Assembly: GCA_948144175.1 (NCBI GenBank)
Contig: CANXME010000399.1
Span: forward strand, 1 to 64,000
Reading direction: 5' to 3'
DNA: 64,000 nt
From: Closterium sp. NIES-65
Taxonomy: Eukaryota > Streptophyta > Zygnematophyceae > Desmidiales > Closteriaceae
Below, piece after piece: positions 30,625 to 39,922 of this stretch. The stretch's first letter is position 1, and each line of letters starts with the position of its first letter. A program made the position numbers and the translations under genes. The notes beneath the pieces are model-generated. The model saw only the letters and a program-made list of their open reading frames with translations, made no database searches and was not told the origin of the DNA.

Positions 30625-31260
30625 CATTGATGACGTAGCATTGTTGTAGGTAAACTCTACCAGCGGAAATTGTTGCTCCCAAGTTGTTGGGCTGTCGCAC
30701 ATGGCGCGATTCGGTTGCTCCATGGTCTGGTTCGTTCTGATCCCACAAGTTTTTCCACAAGTTGCTTGTAACCTTCGTGTCATGATTGCTAATGATTGTG
30801 GATGGTAAACGGTGCACACGAACGATAGACGCCATGAGCATGTGAGCAGTTTGTTCAGCTAAGGTCGATTTCATTCACGCAGAGAAGTGATCGATTTTGG
30901 TCAGTCGATCAATGATAACCATGACCTCGTCGCTACCAGCAGGACACGAAGGTAACCTTGTGATGAAATCCATTGTAACTTGCTGCGAGGCGCATTCATG
31001 TGGCAGGACCGTCTTCATTTGCCTCACTTTTCTTTTGAGCGAACACTTCATCATCGACATGTGGGGCACGAACCCACGTGATGCTGTACGTCAATCAACA
31101 GCTCCGGCGAGTAATAGTAACGTTGCAGTTGCAGTTGCTGTCGCGTTTTTTCGACCCCGAAGTGACCCAAGGTAACTCCGTCGTGTGCCTCATGCACTAA
31201 CAGGTCCCGTTGCAGTGAATATGCCAGTACCCAGATGCGGTTGGTGCCAGTCTTCACGTA
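30625..31260 (-). pseudogene. Gypsy element N, integrase zinc finger and core
   Basis: The minus strand gives the HHCC zinc region (HEAHDGVTLGHFG...CPTC), then the core with QVTMDFITRLP, VIIDRLTKIDHF and IISNHDTKVTSNLW. These match Ty3/gypsy integrase (MDFI..LP, DR.SK..HF, SDRD..FTS). Frame changes interrupt it near 31050 and 30875. The C-terminal end is displaced to 23563-23769 by A4. Confidence 0.85.
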
Positions 31261-31379
31261 ATATACGTCCTTAGCTTCTGCTTGTTGCTGTGAATTTGCG
31301 GAGGTGAAAAACGAGTCAGTCTGGTGTTCGTGGGTGAATTTCTACATTGTTGGCCATGGCAAAAAATACCAGCATGTAA

Positions 31380-32153
31380 AAATTCGCTCTTAGAAGCTTT
31401 GGTCTGTTAGCGTTTCTCACTCATCATCTAAAAAATTGCTTCGATGTCCCGTAGGTGCTGTGCTCTGTCAGGGCTGTAAATCAGTATGTCGTCTAAGTAC
31501 ATGATCACGTATAATGCTTTGCTCATGGTCATTTGGAAGGTGGCGGGGGCGTTGGTCAGTCTAAAGAGCATCATGGTGTATTTGAAAGAGCTGTAGCTGG
31601 TGTAGAAGGCAGTTTTTTGGGCAGTCGGGCGGGTTCACGCGAATCTGATGGTAACCTTCTCAAAGATTGAATTTCAAGAAGATGAGGATTCGTCGGCTCG
31701 TGGGATGGGAAAACGGGACTTGATTGTAACCCTGTTGAGTGCGCAGTTGTCGATGCATATGCAAAATCCCCCGTCCATCTTCAGTGTGAACAGTATCAAT
31801 GCTATGAAGGGTCACGAGCTTGGGCGAATGGATTTCTTCTCGAGCAGATAATATAGCTGCTTCTGCAGTTGGTCCAGTTCAGGTTGGGCCAGTCTGAACT
31901 GTTGCTGTACTGTTGGTTGTGTCCGCGGTTCTATTTCTACTCTGTAATCGTGCGGTCACTGAGGTGGCAGTCCCTTCAATAGACCATAGGGGAATATCCC
32001 GCTGTACTGCTTCAGTAGTGCTGCCAAGCCATTCAGTACGTGAGCAAGCCAATTCTGTAAATCGCTCGGTTTGTCTGCTGCTTCGGTTTCTCGGGCGTCA
32101 ACCACTAGGGCATGATTCATCGTGATGGCGTTGCTGTTACTGTTTACTTGCAT
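31380..32153 (-). pseudogene. Gypsy element N, reverse transcriptase
   Basis: The N-terminal text ALLKQYSGIFPYGLLKGLPP fits the gypsy RT start (...F...LP.GLPP). Further on are CIDNCALNRVTIKSRFPIPR, then FRLTNAPATFQMTMSKAL and the active box YLDDILIYS, all classic gypsy RT motifs. Several frameshifts and stops separate them. RNase H between this and the integrase appears largely deleted (31260-31380 is too short to hold it). The order gag, PR, RT, IN identifies Ty3/gypsy rather than copia. Confidence 0.85.
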
Positions 32154-32330
32154 AGTGCAGTTGCCCGTCGTCTAATCTTTTCATAGGTTGTGTCGTTGCA
32201 ACCAATCAGGGCCAAGCAAAATATTGGTCCCGTCGAGCATCGTGACTCACGTTTCCTGGCTGAACGTGAAGTTATCCCTGTAGAGAATCCGTACTCGGTC
32301 CATGCGTTCAGTATTGCTAGTGGCATGCCG
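32150..32330 (-). pseudogene. Gypsy element N, protease end
   Basis: The minus strand reads FTFSQET, then VTMLDGTNILL and DWLQRHN. This resembles the end of gypsy protease (ILG.DWL..HN), just before RT. It is broken by stops. 32330-32820 holds no recognisable domain apart from a TATATATTTA tract near 32480. Confidence 0.65.
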
Positions 32331-32819
32331 TCAACTGGTCTCGCGCCGATTTTAGGTAAGCATCGGTCCAGTGTCAGTTTCAGTCTCCGTGCAGTGGCGG
32401 TGATGATTAGGATGTGGCTAGCCCCCTTGTTTACAAAGATTCTAACTAACGCTGAGCTTTATGGGACTATTGTTGCGATATATATTTATATATATTTATA
32501 ACTGCTTCTAGCTTTAGCTCTAGTATAGTTATGTTACATTGCTGTTGGTGGTGCACATTTGCTTTGACCTTTATATTGTGTTGTTTTCTCATTAGTGAAC
32601 AACCCATTCTCAACTTTCCTTGGCACGAACTCTCTCAACATCCGTTGGCCTAGGCTCCTAAGCCTAGGCCCTAGACCTTCCGCTAGTCCTTTGACAACAA
32701 TCTATCGTCGAACCCTCCTTGTCCAGTCATGTGTGGTCGACTGCATGAATCGGCAATGTCACTCGGTGAGGGTCAGCTGGGTCCGCCGAGCTGCGTGACT
32801 TGTCTATAAAGGGCCCGTT

Positions 32820-34094
32820 TGCTACTAACTCCCAGCATTTCCCTGCTGCTTCATCTGTTTCTGCTGCTCCGCTCCTTCTTCTCCCTTAGCTTCCGTGCAT
32901 TCGCTTTCGCAGTGCCCCAACTGGTTGAACGTAAAGCAGCACCCTTTTGAATGGTGCAGCAGCGGCGTTCGCAGCGACGGCGCGTATTGTGGTGTGCTCG
33001 TTCCTCCCACGAGCTAGGTCTCCCCAATTGCTGCTGTTGTAGAACCTCGGTCTTAGTTGGTGTAGAAAGTTGAGTCTCTCGGCCATGGCGATGATTTCTT
33101 TAAATTCGGTGACGTTTCGGAGTAGAATCTCCTGCGCGATGTCGCTTTTCAGGCCACCGATGTAGCGATCGATGCGCTCAGCTTCGTGCATGTATCCCAC
33201 ATACTAACATAACGCCATAAATCCACTGGTGTAGTCCTGAACTGAACCGGACTGGCGCCAAGTGCGGAGCTTCTATTGCGCTGAGATTGATGTAGCAATT
33301 GGCTCGAATCTTGCGTGTAGTGCTCTACGTGTCCGACGTGCGATACCGGGCTACCTCCACGAAATACGACAATGCCCGAGGTCCATTTGGTCCTTCTCGT
33401 GCCGGCAGAGCCTCGTAGTCGCTCGGCTTCTTGACGATGATGCGCCACCAATCTATGGCGGGTCCTCATAGTAACGACAAGGCGTATCAGATTTTTGCCG
33501 CGTCCGACGAGACGTAATTCACATTGAAGAAAACGTTAATCATGGAGATCCATACCAGAATCATCGGACCAGTTCGTTGACTCTGGTCGAAGTATGGCAA
33601 ACGCTGCGGCTTAAGAGGCATGGGTAAAGAGAGTGATGTACATTGATTTGTGTTGCAATGTTTGTGCGAATTTGACCTCCGGCCAAGTTCGTCTATACAA
33701 GATGTGTCATCCCGTGGTCGTCGCAAACGTCATTGACACTGGGAGCAGGCAAATGCATGGTGCATTGACGCTGGGAGCAGGCGAATGCATGGTGCATTGA
33801 CGCTGGGAGCAGGGGAATGCATGGTGCATTGACGCTGGGAGTAGGCGAATGCATGGTGCATTGCGTGCGGCGCGATCACTTGCTGAGCTCGAACGTTGTC
33901 CCACACTCTCGTTTTGGGTGATGGATGGTGCTCCTTGTGCTGCTATTCCTTGTATTTGTGATTGTTGTTGTTTTGCCCATACAATGTCGTTTTGCAGCGA
34001 CGTGCGTTCTGCCGTTAGCACTTTCGTGCAATTGTCATGTCAGCTCGTTCAGGCGCTCCTGCACGAGGCTCGCAAGGTCGATATGTTCTGCCAT
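32820..34094 (-). pseudogene. Gypsy element N, gag
   Basis: The start MAEHIDLASLVQERLNEL lies below the PBS-like site. Downstream are LTAERTSLQNDIVWAKQQQ and the Gag signature ERIDRYIGGLKSDIAQEILL...EFKEIIAMAERL, typical of gypsy Gag (RF..GL...I...L). A degenerate zinc knuckle follows (CCFTFNQLGHCESEC), in which one expected cysteine is phenylalanine. A 32-bp minisatellite interrupts the N-terminal part. Stops and frameshifts are frequent. Confidence 0.8.
33731..33858. repeat. Minisatellite, four 32-bp units
   Basis: There are four direct units starting CATTGACGCTGGGAGCAGGC and ending ATGCATGGTG, at 33731, 33763, 33795 and 33827, followed by a partial unit CATTG. Each unit differs by one to three bases. 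They lie within the decayed gag of N; 32 is not a multiple of three, so repeat growth would shift frame. Confidence 0.93.
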
Positions 34095-34276
34095 GTCAAA
34101 GCGCAACCGGACTAGGTGCTAGGCGTTGTCGTGGCTGTACTCACTTACGAGAGAGCATAGGGACAGCGGCTCCTAGGACGCTTAAGGGACGTGAGTCCCT
34201 TCGAATGAAAAAACAAAAGTTGAATTCTGCTGGTTGCCAAAACCATGGTCCGAATGGAGTGCCTCTGATAGCGAAG

Positions 34277-34745
34277 TGTTACGGGTGCAATGTAGAGAGG
34301 TAGCAAGGATTGCACTAAATTGTCAAATGAGTAAAAAGTATGATCGAACGCATGAACAAATACTTGGAAAACATGCAAACGGTAGCGCGGTGCGTTTGAG
34401 CTAGCTAGTGCAAGGCTCTGGCTAGTCCCGAAGCGTAGGCCGACTCATGCCAGGCCAGCAATGCATGGTTTGGCAAATGCAGCGCGCGATGGCGGCGAAA
34501 CACCGTTATCAGTAACGGTCGACGAAACGGTTGGTCATGTACGCCATGTTGACATGCAATGTAAGGAATGTAAAAAAAATCCTCAGAACAGGTAAAGGTT
34601 TCGGAAAGATAATATATTTAGTAAAATCTGGCAATGTAATGCAATTGGGGTAAAAGTAAAACCTGCATAGTAGGGTTAGGCTAAATGGCTGAAAGTAATC
34701 TCTACAGCCTACACGTTTTTTCTTTAATCTACACTGATCATAAGA
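34277..34745 (-). repeat. Partial 5' LTR of gypsy element N
   Basis: The minus strand ends CATTGCACCCGTAACA at 34277, and CTATCAGAGGC, a degraded PBS, follows within a few bases on the internal side. The upstream limit is unclear because element H starts at 34746. No gene is seen here; the sequence is AT-richer than its surroundings. Confidence 0.5.
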
Positions 34746-34876
34746 TGTCAACAACATGTATGTCTAGGTTGTAGGCTACAGTGAGGCACAGTTTCGAGGG
34801 TATAACCCAATTAGGGTTTTCCACATGTATCCAACCTTGTGCTAGTGCATCGATTCTGTTGTTTACGATTCTGACA
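34746..34876 (+). repeat. 5' LTR of H
   Basis: It starts TGTCAACAACATG and ends ACGATTCTGACA. The internal GTTGTAGGCTACAGTGAGG and CCAACCTTGTGCTAG tracts are shared with LTR K. The PBS TGGTATCAG follows at once. Confidence 0.7.
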
Positions 34877-34889
34877 TGGTATCAGTCGC

Positions 34890-35720
34890 TGGGTTAGGCC
34901 CGTACCTACCGTTGTTCCCCTTGCAGCCCATGCACACTGCCTTGCCTATACACTACCCCGCGCGCTGCGCCTGCTCCCGTGCGCTGCCCGACCGTATGCT
35001 GCCCAGAGCGCCACACCTTCCCGCGCGCGCTACTTTGTCCGTGCCCTGCCTCCCGCCGCTCCTGCCTGCATGCGCTGCCCTGCTTGCAGTTGCTGCCATG
35101 CTTGCAGTTGCTGCCATGCCCGTACGCTGCCACGCATACTGCGCCTGCCCACACACGCTGCCCCACGCGCTTCGTCTGCCCTTACGCTGCCCCACGCGCC
35201 GCGCCTACCCGCATGTGCTGCTTTGCCCGTACCCTACCCCACGCAGCATGCCTGACCGTGTGCACTACCCTGCTTGTACGTCCTCGCGCGCCGCACCAGC
35301 CTGCGCACGCAGTCCTACTGTGCATGCCACCTGTGGACTTGCTGCCCAGCGCGACGAGCGCCCTGCTGCCTTGCTGCCCATCACGACACACGCTCCGTCG
35401 CCTCGATGCCGCACGCGCGGCTGCTTTGCATGACGCGCACACTACTGCCCCGCTAACTAGCGAGACAGACGCCTCGCTGCCCAGAGTGACGCATGCTCCG
35501 CTACCCCGCTGCCCAGCTTGATGCACGCGCCGTCACCCCGCTGCCCCGAGCGGCGGCTGCCTTGCGTGACGCATGCCACGCTGCCCACCGAGAAGTGCGC
35601 CGCGTCGCCCTACTGCCCCGCGCGCGTGCCTTGCAGTTGCCGCTACAACTGCCACAGCAGCAGCATCTGCTGCTCCAGCCACTGTAGCAGCCCCTACAAC
35701 TACTACAGCAGCCTCTACAA
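34890..35720 (+). repeat. GC-rich degenerate-repeat leader of H
   Basis: About 830 bases are built from degenerate units such as GCTGCCCCACGCGC and CTGCCTGCATGCGC. Long frames on both strands (for example 35182-35526, -) follow only from the scarcity of A/T-rich stops. No protein family is recognised. The position corresponds to the leaders of J and K. Confidence 0.65.
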
Positions 35721-35829
35721 CTACTGAAGCAGCCGATACAGCTGCCGCACCTTGGTTTCCTTGCTGCCAGTGTTCCTCATCTCTACTATGCTACGCCATG
35801 CTACTTGACTACGCCGCCTTGACTACGCC

Positions 35830-37440
35830 ATGCTACTTGCCCCTGAGGGGGATCCAGACGCCCTTGACATCCCGATCCCTCGCACTCACGCCGAGGCGGT
35901 CTCGGGACCCTGGGCTTCGTACTGGATAGCAGCTGAGGAGGCAGAGATGGCATCTTATAGGTCCACAGGCACTTGCGTCAATGCAGTCCCACCACCTGGG
36001 ACGAACGTCGTCAGTTGCCAATGACTCTACAAGGTGAAGCGGCCGCCTGGATCACCACCTGTGTTCAAGGCACGCTATGTGGCGAGAGGCTTCAATCAGC
36101 GAGAGGGGGTGGACTTCTTCCAGACCTTCGCTCCCACCCCGAAGAAGAGTACTCTTCGGGTGTTGCTGCATATTGCAGCCCAGCGCGACTACGAGTTGCA
36201 CTCCTTGGACTTTTCCACCGCTTTCTTTCAGGGGAGCCTGCACGAGCAGATCTGGCTGCGTCGCCCGCCTAGCTTCACTGGCTCTTTCCCACCTGGGACC
36301 CAGTGGCAGCTGCGTTGACCAGTCTACGGCCTGCGTCAGGCTCCACGTGAGTGGCACGACACACTTCGTTCGACCCTTGCAGCTCTTGACTTCTTTCCGT
36401 CGTCTGCTGACCCGTCACTGTTCATTCACCGTGGCTCGACCCCGTTCTTTGTCCTGGTCTACGTCGAAGACCTGGTGTTCGCCACTCCCGACCGACGCGC
36501 GCTGGCCTCCGTGAAGGAGGAACTGCAGAGGAGACACACTTGCACTGACCTTGGTGAGTTGCAGCACTACCTTGGTCTGCAGATCACCAGGGACAGGGCA
36601 GCTCGCACCATTACGCTGACTCAGTCGCATATGGTCGAGCAGATCCTCACGCCGTTTCGCTTCCCATTCTCCAAGGTACAGCTCACCCCTGTTGATGTGG
36701 ATCATGGGCTCACGGCTCCACCTTCGAACGAGCCATTTGAGTCCAGCGGTCCATATCCTGAGCTGGTGGGTTGTCTCATGTACCTGATGACCTGTACTCG
36801 CCCAGACCTAGCTTACCCTCTTAGCGTCCTTGCGCGCTTTGTTGAACTTCGGAAACACCAACCTTCCCACTGGTACGCGGCTAAGAGGGTGGCGAAGTAT
36901 GCAGCGAGCACATCAGGCATGGGACTTGTGCTTGGAGGGAAGCAGCCAGTTACACTCACAGGTTACTCAGACTCGTCGTGGGCCGACGACGCGGAGACGC
37001 TTCGGTCTATAGTGGGGTACTCATTTAGCCTCGTGGCAGGTGCTATTTCGTGGCGGCCGACTCGGGCGTCATCCGTCGCCGGTTCCAGCTGTGAGGCAGA
37101 GGTGTACGCTGCGGCCATGGCCGCTTAGGAGCTTTGCTGGCTGTCTTTCCTTCTCACCGACCTTGGGGAGCAACCTCGGTCTCCCCCACTCTTGTTCGCC
37201 GACAACAGGTCTGCTGTCCTGTTGTGTGAGGAGCCTCAACTGGTTGGGAAGGTGAAGCACATCTAGCTTCGTCACTTCCTTCTGCGTGAGTTGCAGCAGC
37301 GTGGCCAGGCCTGCGTGGTACATGTGGTCTCTGAGGCCAACATTGCAAATATCTTCACCAAGGCGTTGCCCCCTTGTGACCACCAGCGTTTCTGCACCCA
37401 GCTTGGCCTTGTGCCTGCCCGTCCTCACTTGCTTACGTAG
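35830..37440 (+). pseudogene. Family B RT and RNase H of H
   Basis: The reading starts at PEGDPDALDIPIPRTHAEAV, then RT with FKARYVARGFNQREGVDFFQ and LDFSTAFFQGSLHEQ. The active box has become YVED (D to E). After a frameshift come LGLQITRDRA, PELVGCLMYLMTCTRPDLAYPL and the RNase H text YSDSSWADD...SSCEAEVYAAAMA. Stops include a TGA near 36318 and TAG at 37126-37128 (CAG in relatives). The C-terminus (NIFTKAL) is present. Confidence 0.88.
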
Positions 37441-37656
37441 AGGTGCCTTGTCCTGCATGTCTTGTACTCTTGCATCTCTATATATTTGTTATATACCTGC
37501 ATGTGGACTGGCCTTGTGGCCCCTTGCTTGCTCTTAGAGTGTGTGGTGACTTTGAGCTCCACCCTGAGATTTCTCTTTTTCTTGTGGACTGGTCTTGTGA
37601 CCGTTGCTTGCTCTTGTTGTTTCTACAAGACTACCGTCACCTAGACTATGGGGGTG

Positions 37657-37750
37657 TGTCAAACTATAATTTTATAGTTTGTATAGTTCTAGTCTAGGTG
37701 TTCTCCCTTGTGTTATTTTGTACTTGCACTAGGGTTAGGTTTTGCATATC
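37657..37750 (+). repeat. LTR start at the right end of H, truncated
   Basis: TGTCAAACTATAATTTTATAG follows the PPT-like ACTATGGGGGTG. The same 90 or so bases recur at 48226-48321 after element I. The far end cannot be set; sequence of element I follows. Confidence 0.6.
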
Positions 37751-37759
37751 TAGGTTTTG

Positions 37760-38780
37760 TACATGCGGGTCCAAAGTGTGGCACCCCCAGCAGTGGCTCA
37801 GCTAGCAGTGGCCGAGACGTCGGCCCCTGCGGCAACCGCGCCCTTACAGGCCCTGGTGCTGGCACTACCTGCTAGAGTCCTGACCACTCTGCGTCCAGCT
37901 ACTACCGTTGATTCGACGACCTTCACTGTGAGCGTTTTGGTCCTCACGCGATTACACCGCACTGGCCCTCGCGTCTTCGCCACCGCACTGCTGCACCAGT
38001 TGAGTCTCACCTGCCTGGTCTAGGACCTTTTCCGACTGCACAAATAGAGACCTGTATTTCTAGTCTTGGTACGTGTGTTGTTTCCAGTCCAGGTGCCTCT
38101 GAGGGCTTCTGTGTAGGAGCTGCAGCTACCACTAGTCTAGCACCAGCCTTTGTCGTTGGCTCGGTTGCGACCTCACAGATTGCACAGCTTTCTTTCACCT
38201 TAGACTCTGGAGTGTCTAGCTGTTTCTTTCGCGACAGTACTGACCTCACACCACTGCGCACTCCAGTCACTGTCACCTTGGCTGACCCCTCTGTGGGACC
38301 TGTAGTAGCTCGCAGCACCACCACTCTCCCGTGTCCGGCGGCTCCCTCATGTTTTCTTACAAGTTACTACACCCCCTCGTTCTCTAGGAACCTGGTGGGT
38401 GTCAGTCACCTCCACGACCTAGGTGTAGTCACCACTTTCCCACAGGACGAGCCTGTTGCCTCCTGCACAGTTAGTACCACTAGGGCCCCTCTGGCCACTT
38501 TTCACAGGGAGCCGGGCTCTGGTCTGTACTCGCTACACACTGGGTCCCACCGCACTAGATCGGGTCAGGTCGCGTCAGGTCAGTTAGTTGCGACTGTCGC
38601 TCCCTCACCCACCGATCTGTCCTCTGGCACCACCGTCTACGTCACCCGTCGTTCCCACGTCTCAGTAGGATTGCACGTTACCGATTGGTCTCAGGTCTCC
38701 CAGAGTCGGTTTTCTTGCTTCCTTGCTCGCCTGCGCTGCTGTGCACTCCTTGTGTTGAGGGTCGGCAGCGCGCTGCTCCT
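37760..38780 (+). pseudogene. Family B protease segment of I
   Basis: Poorly readable sequence leads to the protease FTLDSGVSSCFFRDSTDLTPL (DSG motif, then hydrophobic strands) and LADPS.GPVVA. GAG-pre-integrase text follows (LATFHREPGSGLYSLHTGS), ending CVEGRQRAAP at the A5 insertion. Frame breaks occur upstream of 38200 and near 38640. Confidence 0.8.
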
Positions 38781-39186
38781 TGTGTTGGGTGCAAATTCAC
38801 ATTGCACGACATCCTGCCGTCTGTTTGTACGAGTATGCGTGTGCGAATGCATTTGCGTGTGAATGGTATGTTTGTGTGTTTGTTTGCTTTCGCAATTTTC
38901 GCTTGAAGCATTTGCAGGTACTCGCAAAATGTGCGCTTCGGCATAACATTGTACGCGCTATGAACAGTACAAGCAGAAAGGACGAGCTCGCAAAGGAACC
39001 CAAGATGGAAGCTTTGCGGTTCAACTTACTTGATTGCGCAGATTCAGTTCTATCCAACTCGAAATTGTACTGTTTTGTTTGGTTGACTATAGTGTAGCAG
39101 GGCAGGCACTATAGGGGTACAATTTAGGTGAAGGTTGGATGTTGTTTGTCTGTATCTGCATGCTACAGGGCCAGGGGAAACCAGCG

Positions 39187-39382
39187 GAACCAGCATTTGG
39201 CTGGTTGGGCAAAGACAAAACAGGTTCTGTTTTTAGGACCTGAACCTGGTTGTTGTTTTTCCCAGGTTGGAAAAACAGAACCAGAGGTTGTTCACCAACC
39301 TATCACCTGCTATTTTGTCCAGCCAGGTTGGTTCTGTTGCTTGGAATTATTTGGGATCATCCCTGGTTGTTCCCAGGTTGAT
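39187..39382 (+). promoter_or_regulatory. Clustered CCAGGTTGG-type motifs in the LTR
   Basis: About ten variants of CCTGGTTG, CCAGGTTGG and their reverse complements (AACCAG, CCAACC) occur in 196 bases just upstream of the TATA-like box. The cluster is kept in every family A LTR in the window. The number and placement suggest enhancer sites or a foldable RNA; the binding factor is unknown. Confidence 0.4.
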
Positions 39383-39406
39383 TCCCAAGGTCCTTGCTAG
39401 CTAGAG

Positions 39407-39415
39407 CTATTTATT
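39407..39415 (+). promoter_or_regulatory. Candidate TATA box of A5
   Basis: CTATTTATT lies at about base 625 of the LTR. The same place in A1 reads CTATATATT, closer to a canonical TATA box. Transcription would then start roughly 30 bases on, leaving about 440 bases of R and U5. Confidence 0.35.
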
Positions 39416-39879
39416 CCTTCTCTGTTTGTACCTGAATATAGTGAAATTGATTCAAGCGAATTCCTTCCTTGCTGGAATTTCTTTTCTACGCGGTGCGACG
39501 GCGGAATGCTACCCGAGTCAACGCTAGTACGCTAGCACTCCAACGCTAGGCTAACGCTGTCCGAGCCATAACTTCGTAATGGCAGAACTTTTCGCGAGGC
39601 AACTTGGCTTATTTTAAAGCTCTTAGAGTGAGCTTCGATATAGGAAATTCTCAGCTTAATCCGATCGACGGTCTGCACGATACGCTGCGCGACGTTCAAG
39701 GTACTCTTGCTGTTTTGACTAAGTCCCTCTTGATCCCTCTCTCTACAAACTCGGACCCGAGGATAGGGGCTGGTCTTGTACCAGGCACCCAAGGACCCTT
39801 GGAGGTGACCCCGAGGAGAGGTTTTAAGTGTGATAAAGTCTTAATAGCTTGAGTTTATTAGGCCCTTACACCAACAAGC

Positions 39880-39891
39880 TGGTATCAGAGC
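39880..39891 (+). other. Primer-binding site of A5
   Basis: TGGTATCAGAGC lies three bases after the LTR and matches the initiator-tRNA-Met type exactly. Confidence 0.9.
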
Positions 39892-39922
39892 TGCGTTATA
39901 GTGATCCTCGATATAGGTAGCT

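Larger units (their letters stand above)
34746..37750 (+). mobile_element. Copia family B element H, internally deleted
   Basis: A 131-bp LTR, PBS and about 0.85 kb of C-rich leader are joined directly to the late part of pol (RT and RNase H). Gag, protease and integrase are missing. It ends with a PPT CTATGGGGGTG and an LTR start at 37657. The left and right LTRs are not alike, so H may be a recombinant of two subfamilies. Confidence 0.75.
38783..39876 (+). repeat. 5' LTR of A5
   Basis: This 1094-bp repeat appears identical to the 3' partner. It contains a cluster of CCAGGTTGG/AACCTGG-like motifs (39187-39382) followed by an AT-rich box, so the promoter probably lies in the second half. Confidence 0.95.

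Noticed and set aside
33731-33863. CRISPR-like array
   Set aside because: Units are contiguous direct repeats with no spacers, in a eukaryotic retrotransposon.
34906-35526. Long open frames on both strands in the C-rich tract
   Set aside because: They are overlapping and of low complexity (Ala/Arg/Pro/Cys), caused by GC-rich repeats without stops; no start context or family match.
37660-37682. Short palindrome ATAATTTTATAG-type as a terminator
   Set aside because: Weak pairing and a position at an LTR start; no evidence of a termination role.
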